Below are positions 52,780-59,634 of a stretch of 64,000 nt of DNA, piece by piece. The position numbers and the translations under genes are program-made. Source of the DNA: Bryobacterales bacterium (lineage in GTDB: Bacteria; Acidobacteriota; Terriglobia; Bryobacterales; Bryobacteraceae); assembly GCA_003170295.1 (NCBI GenBank), contig PNAJ01000115.1, positions 84,973-148,972 of the forward strand, in the 5' to 3' direction. Below the pieces are notes generated by a model that did not search any database, was not told where the DNA came from, and worked only from the letters and a program-made list of their open reading frames with translations. How positions within the stretch are numbered: the first letter of the stretch is position 1; every line of letters starts with the position of its first letter.

Positions 52780-54819
52780 TTATTTCGCGTTTAGATTCAA
52801 TCCTGAATCGAACATCGATCCGTACAGCAGGTATTGATGCACAGCATTGCGTGGATATGCGATGTCGACGCTCGTCACTTTGCCATCTTTGCCGAACGTG
52901 GCCGTCAGTTGTGGATTGATACCGGCCCAATAAGCCGGAATATCCAGCGTCTTGTAACGGGCTACCACCTGATCCCGCAGCTTGGGATCGAAATGTACGC
53001 CATATTTATCCACCAGCAGTTTGATCGCGTTGTAGTCTCCCTCGGCCTTGATCCGCATCAACTCCGCCAGCAGCTTGCCCGCGGCTTGGTGCATCTTCAC
53101 GTAATCGTCAACCATCACGTAGGTCTTTCCGTTGCGCGTGACCATCTTGATCGCGCCGGTAGTGTCCATGATGTAGTTGGCGATCAGCGCGCGGTCGCGC
53201 TGATGATCCTCCTCGATGGTGTCGCCCTTGGGAATGCGCCGCAACTGTTGCAACATCGTCGACGCCGCGCCGTCATACATTGCCTTGGCGACTTCGTCCT
53301 GATTCTCTATTAAACCCAGATCCTTTAACTTGGGATCCCAGATATTCCAGTAAGCCGAAAGATCCGCGCGAGCTTCTTCCAGTGTTGAAAAGTATTCCTT
53401 CAAATACGGCTCCGCGCCGCCGGTCAGGCGCGCACTCAATTTGCCCGATCCATGGCCGATCACTTCATGCAGCGCTGTCAGCAACTCCTCGGCCTGCTGC
53501 CCGTATTTGATGTTCCGCTCCACAACCTCCGGCGTTGCGCCGAATTCGCGGACACTCTTATGCCCGGACGCCTCATCGAACGCGCGGCTGCTGGCGGTGA
53601 ACAGGAAGTTCTTGGTGCCGTATTTTTCGTGGATCTCATTCTCATTCGGCAGATTGTCGCCGATGGTGGTCACCTGGAAATCACCGGTTTCGATCAGCAC
53701 CTCGACCGCTTTCACGACAGGCGGCGTGAACGATTTCTTCTTGTACGCATCCACCCACGGAGCCTTTTCCTCAAAGTACGCCGCGTTCTGCGCCAGCTTA
53801 TTCATCGTCTCCGTGAGAGGCTTGTCGGTGACGGTAACGAAACTCTGCGAGCTCCCCTTGGCGCCGCGAGCGTCGCGATACACCTCGATGAATCCGTTGG
53901 CGAAATCGACGGTCGCGTTATCGCGCACCCAGTCCGCGCCGAACATGAGCCAATCCGCCGGTTCGCCCGTTTGATAAAAGTGGATCAGGTCGGCGATGAC
54001 TTGGGCCTGCTGCGGCTCCGCTACGGCCTGCGCTTTTTGAAAGCATTCGACTGCCTTTTTAAGATAGACCGCATATTTCCCCGGAGGAACCGACCCGTCG
54101 GGCGTACCGGCCCGCCACACCTGTTCGGATAGTTGCCCATCCTTACCTTTCACGACCGTCGAATCCAGTGGATAATGCTCCTTGAACTTCTCCAGATCCG
54201 CGAGCGTCACGCCCGGACCATAGAAAGTATTCGAGCTTGCCTGGATGATATCTTTAGCGCCGCGCGGACTCTTGGCCGTGATCATCGGCTCAAACTCCGG
54301 GTTGAAGAGTGGGTCCTTCAGATCGAGAACTTCCTTGGTGACCTGTTGCAGGGAGTTGAGCGCGGGCAGATCGCCATACGTGGAGCGAAACGCGCCGTTC
54401 TTGAATGCCTGCTCCGCGGCGTGTTGCAAATCCTCGGCCGTGAACTCAGGGAGAAACTTCTGCGACGTATTCTCGTTGTGATTGCCGCGGTTCGCCCAGA
54501 GCAGCTTGGCGAAATCCGTGATGCTCTTGAGCTTGCCGGCGTCGATTCCGGCGGGGTGCGATGCAATCTCCTCAAGAAGCCTTTTTTCGCGGATACCGAA
54601 CGGCGAGAGCTGATCGTAAATGATCGGGTCGATCGCGATGGAGGCTTCGACCAGCCAGTACGCCAGCTCCTTCTGGCGCGGCTCGAGCGTTCGAAAACTC
54701 TCCGCGCGAAGCTGAAGGAACCCGGTATTGCCAACGCGATCGACCTGCGCGCCCGTCTGGCCAAAAATCGACGTCACGAATAACAAGCCGGATAGAACCG
54801 CACGGCTGGAAGTTTCCAC
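52780..54819 (-). CDS. Exported dipeptidyl-peptidase III-like (M49) metallopeptidase
   Basis: 679 residues from a GTG at 54819, with GGAGG five bases before; a GTG four codons earlier is the alternative. Signal peptide AVLSGLLFVTSIFGQ. The zinc motif is HEVIGHGSGKL (family pattern HExxGH) and the third ligand lies in LEEARADLSAYW, as in DPP III (EE-x-R-A). Other blocks are FYGPGVTLADLEKF, FANGFIEVYRDARGAKGS and LPNENEIHEKYGTKN. Family role: removal of dipeptides or small peptides from the N-terminus of substrates; the signal peptide indicates a periplasmic location. Followed by the NupG-like gene in the same direction. Slightly shorter than eukaryotic DPP III. Confidence 0.85.
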   Translation of the reverse strand: METSSRAVLSGLLFVTSIFGQTGAQVDRVGNTGFLQLRAESFRTLEPRQKELAYWLVEASIAIDPIIYDQLSPFGIREKRLLEEIASHPAGIDAGKLKSITDFAKLLWANRGNHNENTSQKFLPEFTAEDLQHAAEQAFKNGAFRSTYGDLPALNSLQQVTKEVLDLKDPLFNPEFEPMITAKSPRGAKDIIQASSNTFYGPGVTLADLEKFKEHYPLDSTVVKGKDGQLSEQVWRAGTPDGSVPPGKYAVYLKKAVECFQKAQAVAEPQQAQVIADLIHFYQTGEPADWLMFGADWVRDNATVDFANGFIEVYRDARGAKGSSQSFVTVTDKPLTETMNKLAQNAAYFEEKAPWVDAYKKKSFTPPVVKAVEVLIETGDFQVTTIGDNLPNENEIHEKYGTKNFLFTASSRAFDEASGHKSVREFGATPEVVERNIKYGQQAEELLTALHEVIGHGSGKLSARLTGGAEPYLKEYFSTLEEARADLSAYWNIWDPKLKDLGLIENQDEVAKAMYDGAASTMLQQLRRIPKGDTIEEDHQRDRALIANYIMDTTGAIKMVTRNGKTYVMVDDYVKMHQAAGKLLAELMRIKAEGDYNAIKLLVDKYGVHFDPKLRDQVVARYKTLDIPAYWAGINPQLTATFGKDGKVTSVDIAYPRNAVHQYLLYGSMFDSGLNLNAK

Positions 54820-54916
54820 GCCTGCCTCCACAAGAGCCGCGATTAAGAACGCGGCCTGCTAACGATTGTAGCGCTGCTGAACTAACCAGGCCGAGGCTAA
54901 CAACTATGATGGTCGG

Positions 54917-55729
54917 ATGAGTGCAGATCCGCTTCACGAGATGCCGGTCCAGCCCTGGAACCGGCGTCGCGTTCCCTTGGTATTGTCGGCAATGCTGCTC
55001 TGCCAGACTCTCGGCTATGCGCAATCGGGACCGCAGCCGCCATGCGGAAACGTCCCCGTTCCGCCCTATCCTGGTCTAGATGATTCGGCCATTGTGAAAT
55101 TGTGGAGCAAGTCTGATTTAGGGCGAGACTGGAGACCGCCCGCGTGCACCGGTTGGACTGAGGTGGGCTTTACCACGTTGGTAACCATAGTGGCGCGATT
55201 TCGTTACACCTCGAAAGCTGAGGGCCTGCTTCGCCACGCCGGGGCAATTACAGGACTGACGGGCATGCGCTACTGGTCAACCACTCACAAGCAGTGGCAA
55301 ACCTTAGTTGTGGACGCGTACGCTCTGACGGGATCGCAGCCTGGTCAACGCCGCGAGGACTTTGCGCCCGGTGAGATGGAGCAAGGCAAGGTCCTCTACT
55401 TTGAACAGGTAGATAACCTTTCCGGCAAGGCCATCTACCGAATGCATATTGCCGAGGCTTCGGCGGACCGCTTCGTCTTCGATGTCGAGAACGTCACCAC
55501 GATACGCTTTCTCTTGATGCCTCTCTTCCACCCGGGTGAGTTGCAGTCGGTCTACTTTCTGGACCGGGAATCGGAAAACGTCTGGCGATATTACAGCATC
55601 ATGCGCACAGGAAAGAACGCGAACGGGTTGATCGGAGGAAACGAGTCTTCCGCCGTCAACCGGGCCGTTGCGTTCTATCGTTACGCCGTCGGAATTCCCA
55701 CCGACCAGGAGCCTCCGGCAGCGCGATAA
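54917..55729 (+). CDS. Exported DUF6675-like protein
   Basis: 270 residues from the ATG at 54917. Signal peptide PLVLSAMLLCQTLGYAQ. The mature protein begins PYPGLDDSAIVKLWSKSDLG, continues with TGWTEVGFTTLVTIVARFRY, GLRGVRYWS-like GLTGMRYWSTTHKQWQTL, REDFAPGEMEQGKVLYFEQV and ESENVWRYYSIMRTGKN. The order and spacing are those I recall for DUF6675. Function unknown; no catalytic motif. It is followed after 32 bases by an MHS-type transporter in the same direction. Confidence 0.65.
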   Translation: MSADPLHEMPVQPWNRRRVPLVLSAMLLCQTLGYAQSGPQPPCGNVPVPPYPGLDDSAIVKLWSKSDLGRDWRPPACTGWTEVGFTTLVTIVARFRYTSKAEGLLRHAGAITGLTGMRYWSTTHKQWQTLVVDAYALTGSQPGQRREDFAPGEMEQGKVLYFEQVDNLSGKAIYRMHIAEASADRFVFDVENVTTIRFLLMPLFHPGELQSVYFLDRESENVWRYYSIMRTGKNANGLIGGNESSAVNRAVAFYRYAVGIPTDQEPPAAR

Positions 55730-55761
55730 CGCGAATCGCTTCCGGAGGCTAGACTGACAAG

Positions 55762-57078
55762 ATGGCAACCGTTCCCGAGGCCGGCACCTTCGACCGGACA
55801 GAGCATCGGCGGCAGTTGCGCCGCGCGGTTCTGGCCGGCGCGATCGGGACGGCGATTGAATGGTACGACTTCTTTCTGTACAGCACCATCACCGGCCTGG
55901 TGTTCGCCCGGCTCTATTTTCCGCGGGCGGATCCGCTTGTCGGCACGCTCGAGGCCTTCGGTGTGTACGCCGTTGGTTTTCTCGCCAGACCGATCGGCGC
56001 GGCGATCTTCGGCCACTACGGCGACCGTCTCGGGCGAAAGGCCGCCTTGATCGCGACGCTGCTGCTGATGGGGATTGCCACGTTCCTGGTGGCGCTCGTC
56101 CCTGGCTATGAACAGATCGGGATTTGGGGCGCGATCCTGCTAACGTTTCTGCGCTTCATTCAAGGCATCGGCGTCGGTGGGGAGTGGGGCGGCTCGGTGC
56201 TTCTTTCGATGGAATGGGCGCAAACGAACCGTCATCGCGGCTTCATCGCTTCCTGGCCGCAGTTCGGCGTACCGGCCGGCCTGTTTCTTGCGAATCTCGC
56301 GGTCCTCGCGGTGAGCGCGATGACGGGCGATCGATTTCTGACGTGGGGTTGGCGCGTTCCTTTTCTGCTGAGTATCCTCCTGATCGCGGTCGGCCTGTAC
56401 ATTCGGTTGGGCATCCTGGAAACGCCGGTATTCGTCAAATTAGCCGCGGAGCGCCGCATTGAGCGTGCGCCGGTCCTCGCAGTGCTCCGGCGTCATCCTC
56501 GCGAAATCATCCTGACAGCCCTGTGCCGCATGGCCGAGCAAGCGCCGTTCTATTTGTTCACTGCGTTCGTGTTCGCTTATGGCACCGGCGTGTTGCACCT
56601 CAATCGGGACTTTCTCCTGATGGCGGTGCTCGGCGCCGCGATGCTCTCGTTCATTTCTATTCCACTGTTTGGCCACTTGTCCGACCGCTTTGGCCGCAAG
56701 CGAGTGTATATGCTGGGTGCGGCTCTCATAGGGCTGTACGGCTTCGCGTATTTCGCACTGCTCGACACTAAGGTCGCGGGTCTGGTGGCGCTCGCCATTG
56801 TGCTTTCGCTGGTGCCGCACGACATGATGTACGGTCCGCAGGCCGCGCTCATCGCGGAATCCTTTCCCGGACGCCTGCGCTATAGTGGCGCGTCGCTCGG
56901 TTATCAACTATCGTCCCTGATCGCGGGCGGTCCGGCTCCACTCATCGCGTCGTCATTGGTGAGCCGCTATCACTCCGCCACGCCGATAGCCATATTCATC
57001 CTCGCCTGCTCGATCGTCTCCCTGATTGCGACCGCCATGCTCAAGGACCACACGAACAAGGACATATCCGATGACTGA
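55762..57078 (+). CDS. MFS transporter, metabolite:H+ symporter (MHS) family
   Basis: 438 residues with about twelve helices. AGAIGTAIEWYDFFLYSTIT in helix 1, FGHYGDRLGRKAALIATLLL between helices 2 and 3 (the G-D-R-x-G-R-K motif), GIGVGGEWGGSVLL in helix 4 and FGHLSDRFGRKRVYMLGAAL after helix 6 are the signature of the MHS family (KgtP, ShiA, ProP). Likely imports a carboxylate or an amino acid derivative with protons; substrate not predictable. The 286 bases after the stop codon (57079-57364) hold no gene I can recognise. Confidence 0.9.
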   Translation: MATVPEAGTFDRTEHRRQLRRAVLAGAIGTAIEWYDFFLYSTITGLVFARLYFPRADPLVGTLEAFGVYAVGFLARPIGAAIFGHYGDRLGRKAALIATLLLMGIATFLVALVPGYEQIGIWGAILLTFLRFIQGIGVGGEWGGSVLLSMEWAQTNRHRGFIASWPQFGVPAGLFLANLAVLAVSAMTGDRFLTWGWRVPFLLSILLIAVGLYIRLGILETPVFVKLAAERRIERAPVLAVLRRHPREIILTALCRMAEQAPFYLFTAFVFAYGTGVLHLNRDFLLMAVLGAAMLSFISIPLFGHLSDRFGRKRVYMLGAALIGLYGFAYFALLDTKVAGLVALAIVLSLVPHDMMYGPQAALIAESFPGRLRYSGASLGYQLSSLIAGGPAPLIASSLVSRYHSATPIAIFILACSIVSLIATAMLKDHTNKDISDD

Positions 57079-57364
57079 TCAGTTCCCCGATTGCACAGTT
57101 ATGAACAGACCAGTGCCCGCGGCCGGCTCGACTTGAGCGCACAGCCGAAATGCTGAAAGTCCAGCGACAATCAGAAGTTCACGTAATCGCAAATTGCACC
57201 TCACCTGAGTCCTGGACTGTGTGCGCGGATCTGTTATTCCCGGCGGGACGTGACTTCACAAAACGGTTACAGGCAATTTACGCATTCTGGCTGCGGCGAC
57301 ACCAACTCCCCCGTTGTGCCGGATTGTGGGGACGCTGGTGTCGCGCGGATTGCGCAGCCTGGCG

Positions 57365-57784
57365 CTACTTTGACCGCAAGGCAGCCGTCACCACGACTGG
57401 TCTGGGTGATGCCACCTTCGCGATCAGCTCCCTTTCAGCAGGGGACTGATGCAATTTCCAGCCCTGGCTCTCACCGGATACCTGGGAGAGGAAGTAGCTG
57501 TCTCCGTACCTGTTGAAGGTCAGCACGGGCGTGCCGGCCTTCTTGGCTGCCTCGCCGGGCATGGCCAGGGTCATAATGCCCGTGCTGTCGTGGAGGTTGC
57601 GGATCACAAGGACGCTCGAATTCAACTTCTGGATGGAGTAGTCGCCTGCGGCGAACGACTTCCAGCCGACGGTGAAATCGAACGGAATTGTGGCGTGAAT
57701 CTGATCTTGCGCCAACAGAGCAACGGGGCTAAGAACGGCGCTGAGACTAAGTGTGAGCAGTGTGCGAACCATCGAGCTTTTCAT
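57365..57784 (-). CDS. Small exported protein of unknown function (acidobacterial type)
   Basis: 139 residues from the ATG at 57784, which has an ideal AAGGAG seven bases upstream; a longer upstream frame passes through a hairpin repeat and is rejected. Signal peptide TLLTLSLSAVLSPVALLAQ. The mature part has IHATIPFDFTVGWKSFAAGD, YSIQKLNSSVLVIRNLHDST and GTPVLTFNRYGDSYFLSQVS, a pattern repeated in many Solibacter/Acidobacterium exported proteins (IPFDF-x-VG-x-x-x-PAG-x-Y). No assigned function. Same direction as the sigma-kinase operon, but separated from it by 224 bases and the repeat. Confidence 0.75.
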   Translation of the reverse strand: MKSSMVRTLLTLSLSAVLSPVALLAQDQIHATIPFDFTVGWKSFAAGDYSIQKLNSSVLVIRNLHDSTGIMTLAMPGEAAKKAGTPVLTFNRYGDSYFLSQVSGESQGWKLHQSPAERELIAKVASPRPVVVTAALRSK

Positions 57785-57901
57785 TGGGATCTCCTTTTTT
57801 TCTGTCTTACCGTTTGTTTTTTCTACGGTTGACATGAAGGTAAGCGCGATCCACGGAAAAGTCCGCCATGCTGCGAAATTCAGGTCCTTCACTTCAGCCA
57901 T

Positions 57902-57943
57902 GTGGGGCGGACCCCCTGGTCCGCTGCCGGCCCCCCGGCCGGC
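57902..57943 (+). repeat. Two-hairpin element with CCCT and CCCC loops
   Basis: Preceded by GTGGGGC, a 7-bp stem at 57907-57924 (GCGGACC/GGTCCGC, loop CCCT) and a 7-bp stem at 57926-57943 (GCCGGCC/GGCCGGC, loop CCCC). It is the same unit as at 28553 and, inverted, 35162. It lies between the end of the five-gene operon and the small exported protein gene and may end the operon's transcript. Confidence 0.85.
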
Positions 57944-58008
57944 TCCTCCGTCTTGAGTGCGACGTCCGCTCCAGCTCCGATTTGTGCGGCGAAGACGCTG
58001 GGTCTTTT

Positions 58009-58683
58009 TCAAGCGCCAGTTCGCCGTGCCAGCGGCGCGATGTCTTCCGCGGCAAGGCGCTGCCGCGCGGCCTTTCCCACAATCCTCAAGAACTCCGCAA
58101 CTGGATAGGCTTTGTTCTTGGTCAACCTTCCTTTTGCGCCGACCTTGATGAACCCCTTGCCGTCCAGAAGTAAGCCGTAGGGGACCATCAAGTCGCCCCG
58201 GCTGGTGCATCTCAGCCAGAATGCCTCAATATAGAGCGCGGGTATCCTCATCACGCGCATCTCGTAATTGTCGGCCGCATGCTCGGTCAGTTCCTTCAAA
58301 TCGTTGAGCTGTTCGGTATTGGCGAGTATCTCCGCCATTTCCGGGCCCTGGAACGCGGCCATTACCTTCGCGTCCGATCCATGGAGCTCATGCGTGGTCC
58401 AACAGCCGGCTGCCGTCGTCATGTTCTTGTGACCGCCCGCGATAAATCGCCAGCAAAAAGGCTTGTCGAGGTACTTGTCCAGTCCCTTCGGGTCGATGAG
58501 GGTGCGTAATCCGACGCTGTAGATGCAATGCACCGCCTGCCGGCCTCCCCAACTCTGGTCATAGAGGCAAGCTGCAAGGGGGTCGCCTGGACCGGCAAAC
58601 ACCGCCATGCTGGTCTTCAGTTTCTGCATCCATTCGCTGGAAGGCACGGGCACCTTCAGATTCGTGGCAGGAATCACATGCAT
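58009..58683 (-). CDS. Unknown protein, last gene of the sigma factor-kinase-protease operon
   Basis: 224 residues from the ATG at 58683 with AAGGAGGATAACC before it. No signal peptide and no membrane helix. Visible features are an N-terminal MHVIPATNLKVPVPSSEWMQ, a Cys/His-containing centre (CLYDQSWGG, CWRFIAGGHKN, CWTTHELHGSD), MRIPALYIEAFWL and a basic C-terminus (GKAARQRLAAEDIAPLARR). I do not recognise the family. Five Cys and several His might bind metal, but no standard pattern is met. It begins 13 bases after the protease gene, so it is co-transcribed; a target, immunity or regulatory role is open. Confidence 0.65.
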   Translation of the reverse strand: MHVIPATNLKVPVPSSEWMQKLKTSMAVFAGPGDPLAACLYDQSWGGRQAVHCIYSVGLRTLIDPKGLDKYLDKPFCWRFIAGGHKNMTTAAGCWTTHELHGSDAKVMAAFQGPEMAEILANTEQLNDLKELTEHAADNYEMRVMRIPALYIEAFWLRCTSRGDLMVPYGLLLDGKGFIKVGAKGRLTKNKAYPVAEFLRIVGKAARQRLAAEDIAPLARRTGA

Positions 58684-58696
58684 GGTTATCCTCCTT

Positions 58697-59185
58697 CTAT
58701 GGCTTCACAAGGCAGCTTTCCACCCAGGTCCCTTCCGCGTGCGTATAGCGGGGACTATAGGCCGCGACAAACGCCTGATAGTCCCAGAGCACTACGTTGG
58801 AGTCCTGCAGAATTGGATCCGAGACGTACACCTGCGCGTTACCTCCCGGAGACAGCGCGTAGCCGCTGATCACTACAAAATGAGAACCTCCTTCGTTCCA
58901 GTCGATATGTACGCACACTGGCAGGTTCAGATCCAACTGCTTTTGGATATCCGCGAACTTCATATAGCCTTGCGGATTTCCGTTCAATTTGTTGAGGTCC
59001 GCCAGAGCCTTCGATAAGTACCACGGTTGGTTGGCTTGCGCGAGCGGTTTGTTGAGTGCCCGCACTGCGAATTGCTGTTGAGTCATTGTCGAGTGGGGGT
59101 CAAAGTAGTGCTCCACACTCACGGCGACGGCGTTCCAGCACCAGTCCGTCTCAGCTTGATGTTCCATGGGAAATGTGTAAGCCAT
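58697..59185 (-). CDS. Papain-like cysteine protease (C39/C70-like)
   Basis: 162 residues. The catalytic layout is clear: Gln10 and Cys16 in HQAETDWCWNAVAVSVE (Q-x5-C-W, oxyanion Gln and nucleophile), His102 in GGSHFVVISGY, and Asp123 in YVSDPI. The W-C-W-N/A start matches papain-like peptidases of the C39/C70 (AvrRpt2-like) type. It lacks a signal peptide and a transporter domain, so it acts inside the cell or is exported by an unusual route. Its neighbour upstream encodes a protein with two identical GGDAPLSDTGTG repeats, an attractive substrate because C39 enzymes cut after Gly-Gly. That link is inference. A GAGG ribosome site precedes the ATG at 59185. Confidence 0.8.
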   Translation of the reverse strand: MAYTFPMEHQAETDWCWNAVAVSVEHYFDPHSTMTQQQFAVRALNKPLAQANQPWYLSKALADLNKLNGNPQGYMKFADIQKQLDLNLPVCVHIDWNEGGSHFVVISGYALSPGGNAQVYVSDPILQDSNVVLWDYQAFVAAYSPRYTHAEGTWVESCLVKP

Positions 59186-59219
59186 ATTGAAACCTCGTGA
59201 TCTCTAGAGCCGATTCGTA

Positions 59220-59621
59220 TCACTTTCCTCGGCGTTTAGGCGCAACCTTCGCGGCCGCGTCCTTATTCTTCTTAGCTACCGCTTGGCCGTTGCCGTTAGG
59301 CGCACCCGTACCTGTATCACTCAGCGGCGCGTCTCCACCCGGACCAGTGTGACCCGGGCCAGATCCGCATATAACGATAGGCCCAAGAACGAATACCATT
59401 CCGGAGCCCGAACCTTGAGACGATGGGAGTCCGGTACCCGTGTCACTCAAGGGCGCATCGCCACCCTTCTTCGCGACGGGGTTCGGTGCGGAATGACCCG
59501 GCGTAACATAGGCTACACCCAACTGTTGCTGCCCCTGTAAATTCGGATTTCCGTTTGCCTGGGCCGGGACTACATTGACCCCGCCATTATCGTCCAATTG
59601 GATCTTGAACTCGATCAACAT
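59220..59621 (-). CDS. Small protein with two identical GGDAPLSDTGTG repeats
   Basis: 133 residues from the ATG at 59621 (AAGGAG 12 bases upstream). It opens MLIEFKIQLDDNGGVNVVPA, followed by a Gln/Gly/Asn-rich stretch. GGDAPLSDTGTG occurs at residues 53-64 and again, without change, at 95-106, separated by a hydrophobic stretch (MVFVLGPIVICGSG, with the only Cys). The C-terminus is basic (KKNKDAAAKVAPKRRG). No signal peptide or known family. It lies 13 bases after the kinase gene and before a papain-like protease. The repeats could be protease sites, kinase targets (Ser and Thr in each) or structural loops. Confidence 0.7.
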   Translation of the reverse strand: MLIEFKIQLDDNGGVNVVPAQANGNPNLQGQQQLGVAYVTPGHSAPNPVAKKGGDAPLSDTGTGLPSSQGSGSGMVFVLGPIVICGSGPGHTGPGGDAPLSDTGTGAPNGNGQAVAKKNKDAAAKVAPKRRGK

Positions 59622-59634
59622 GCGGCGTTTCTCC

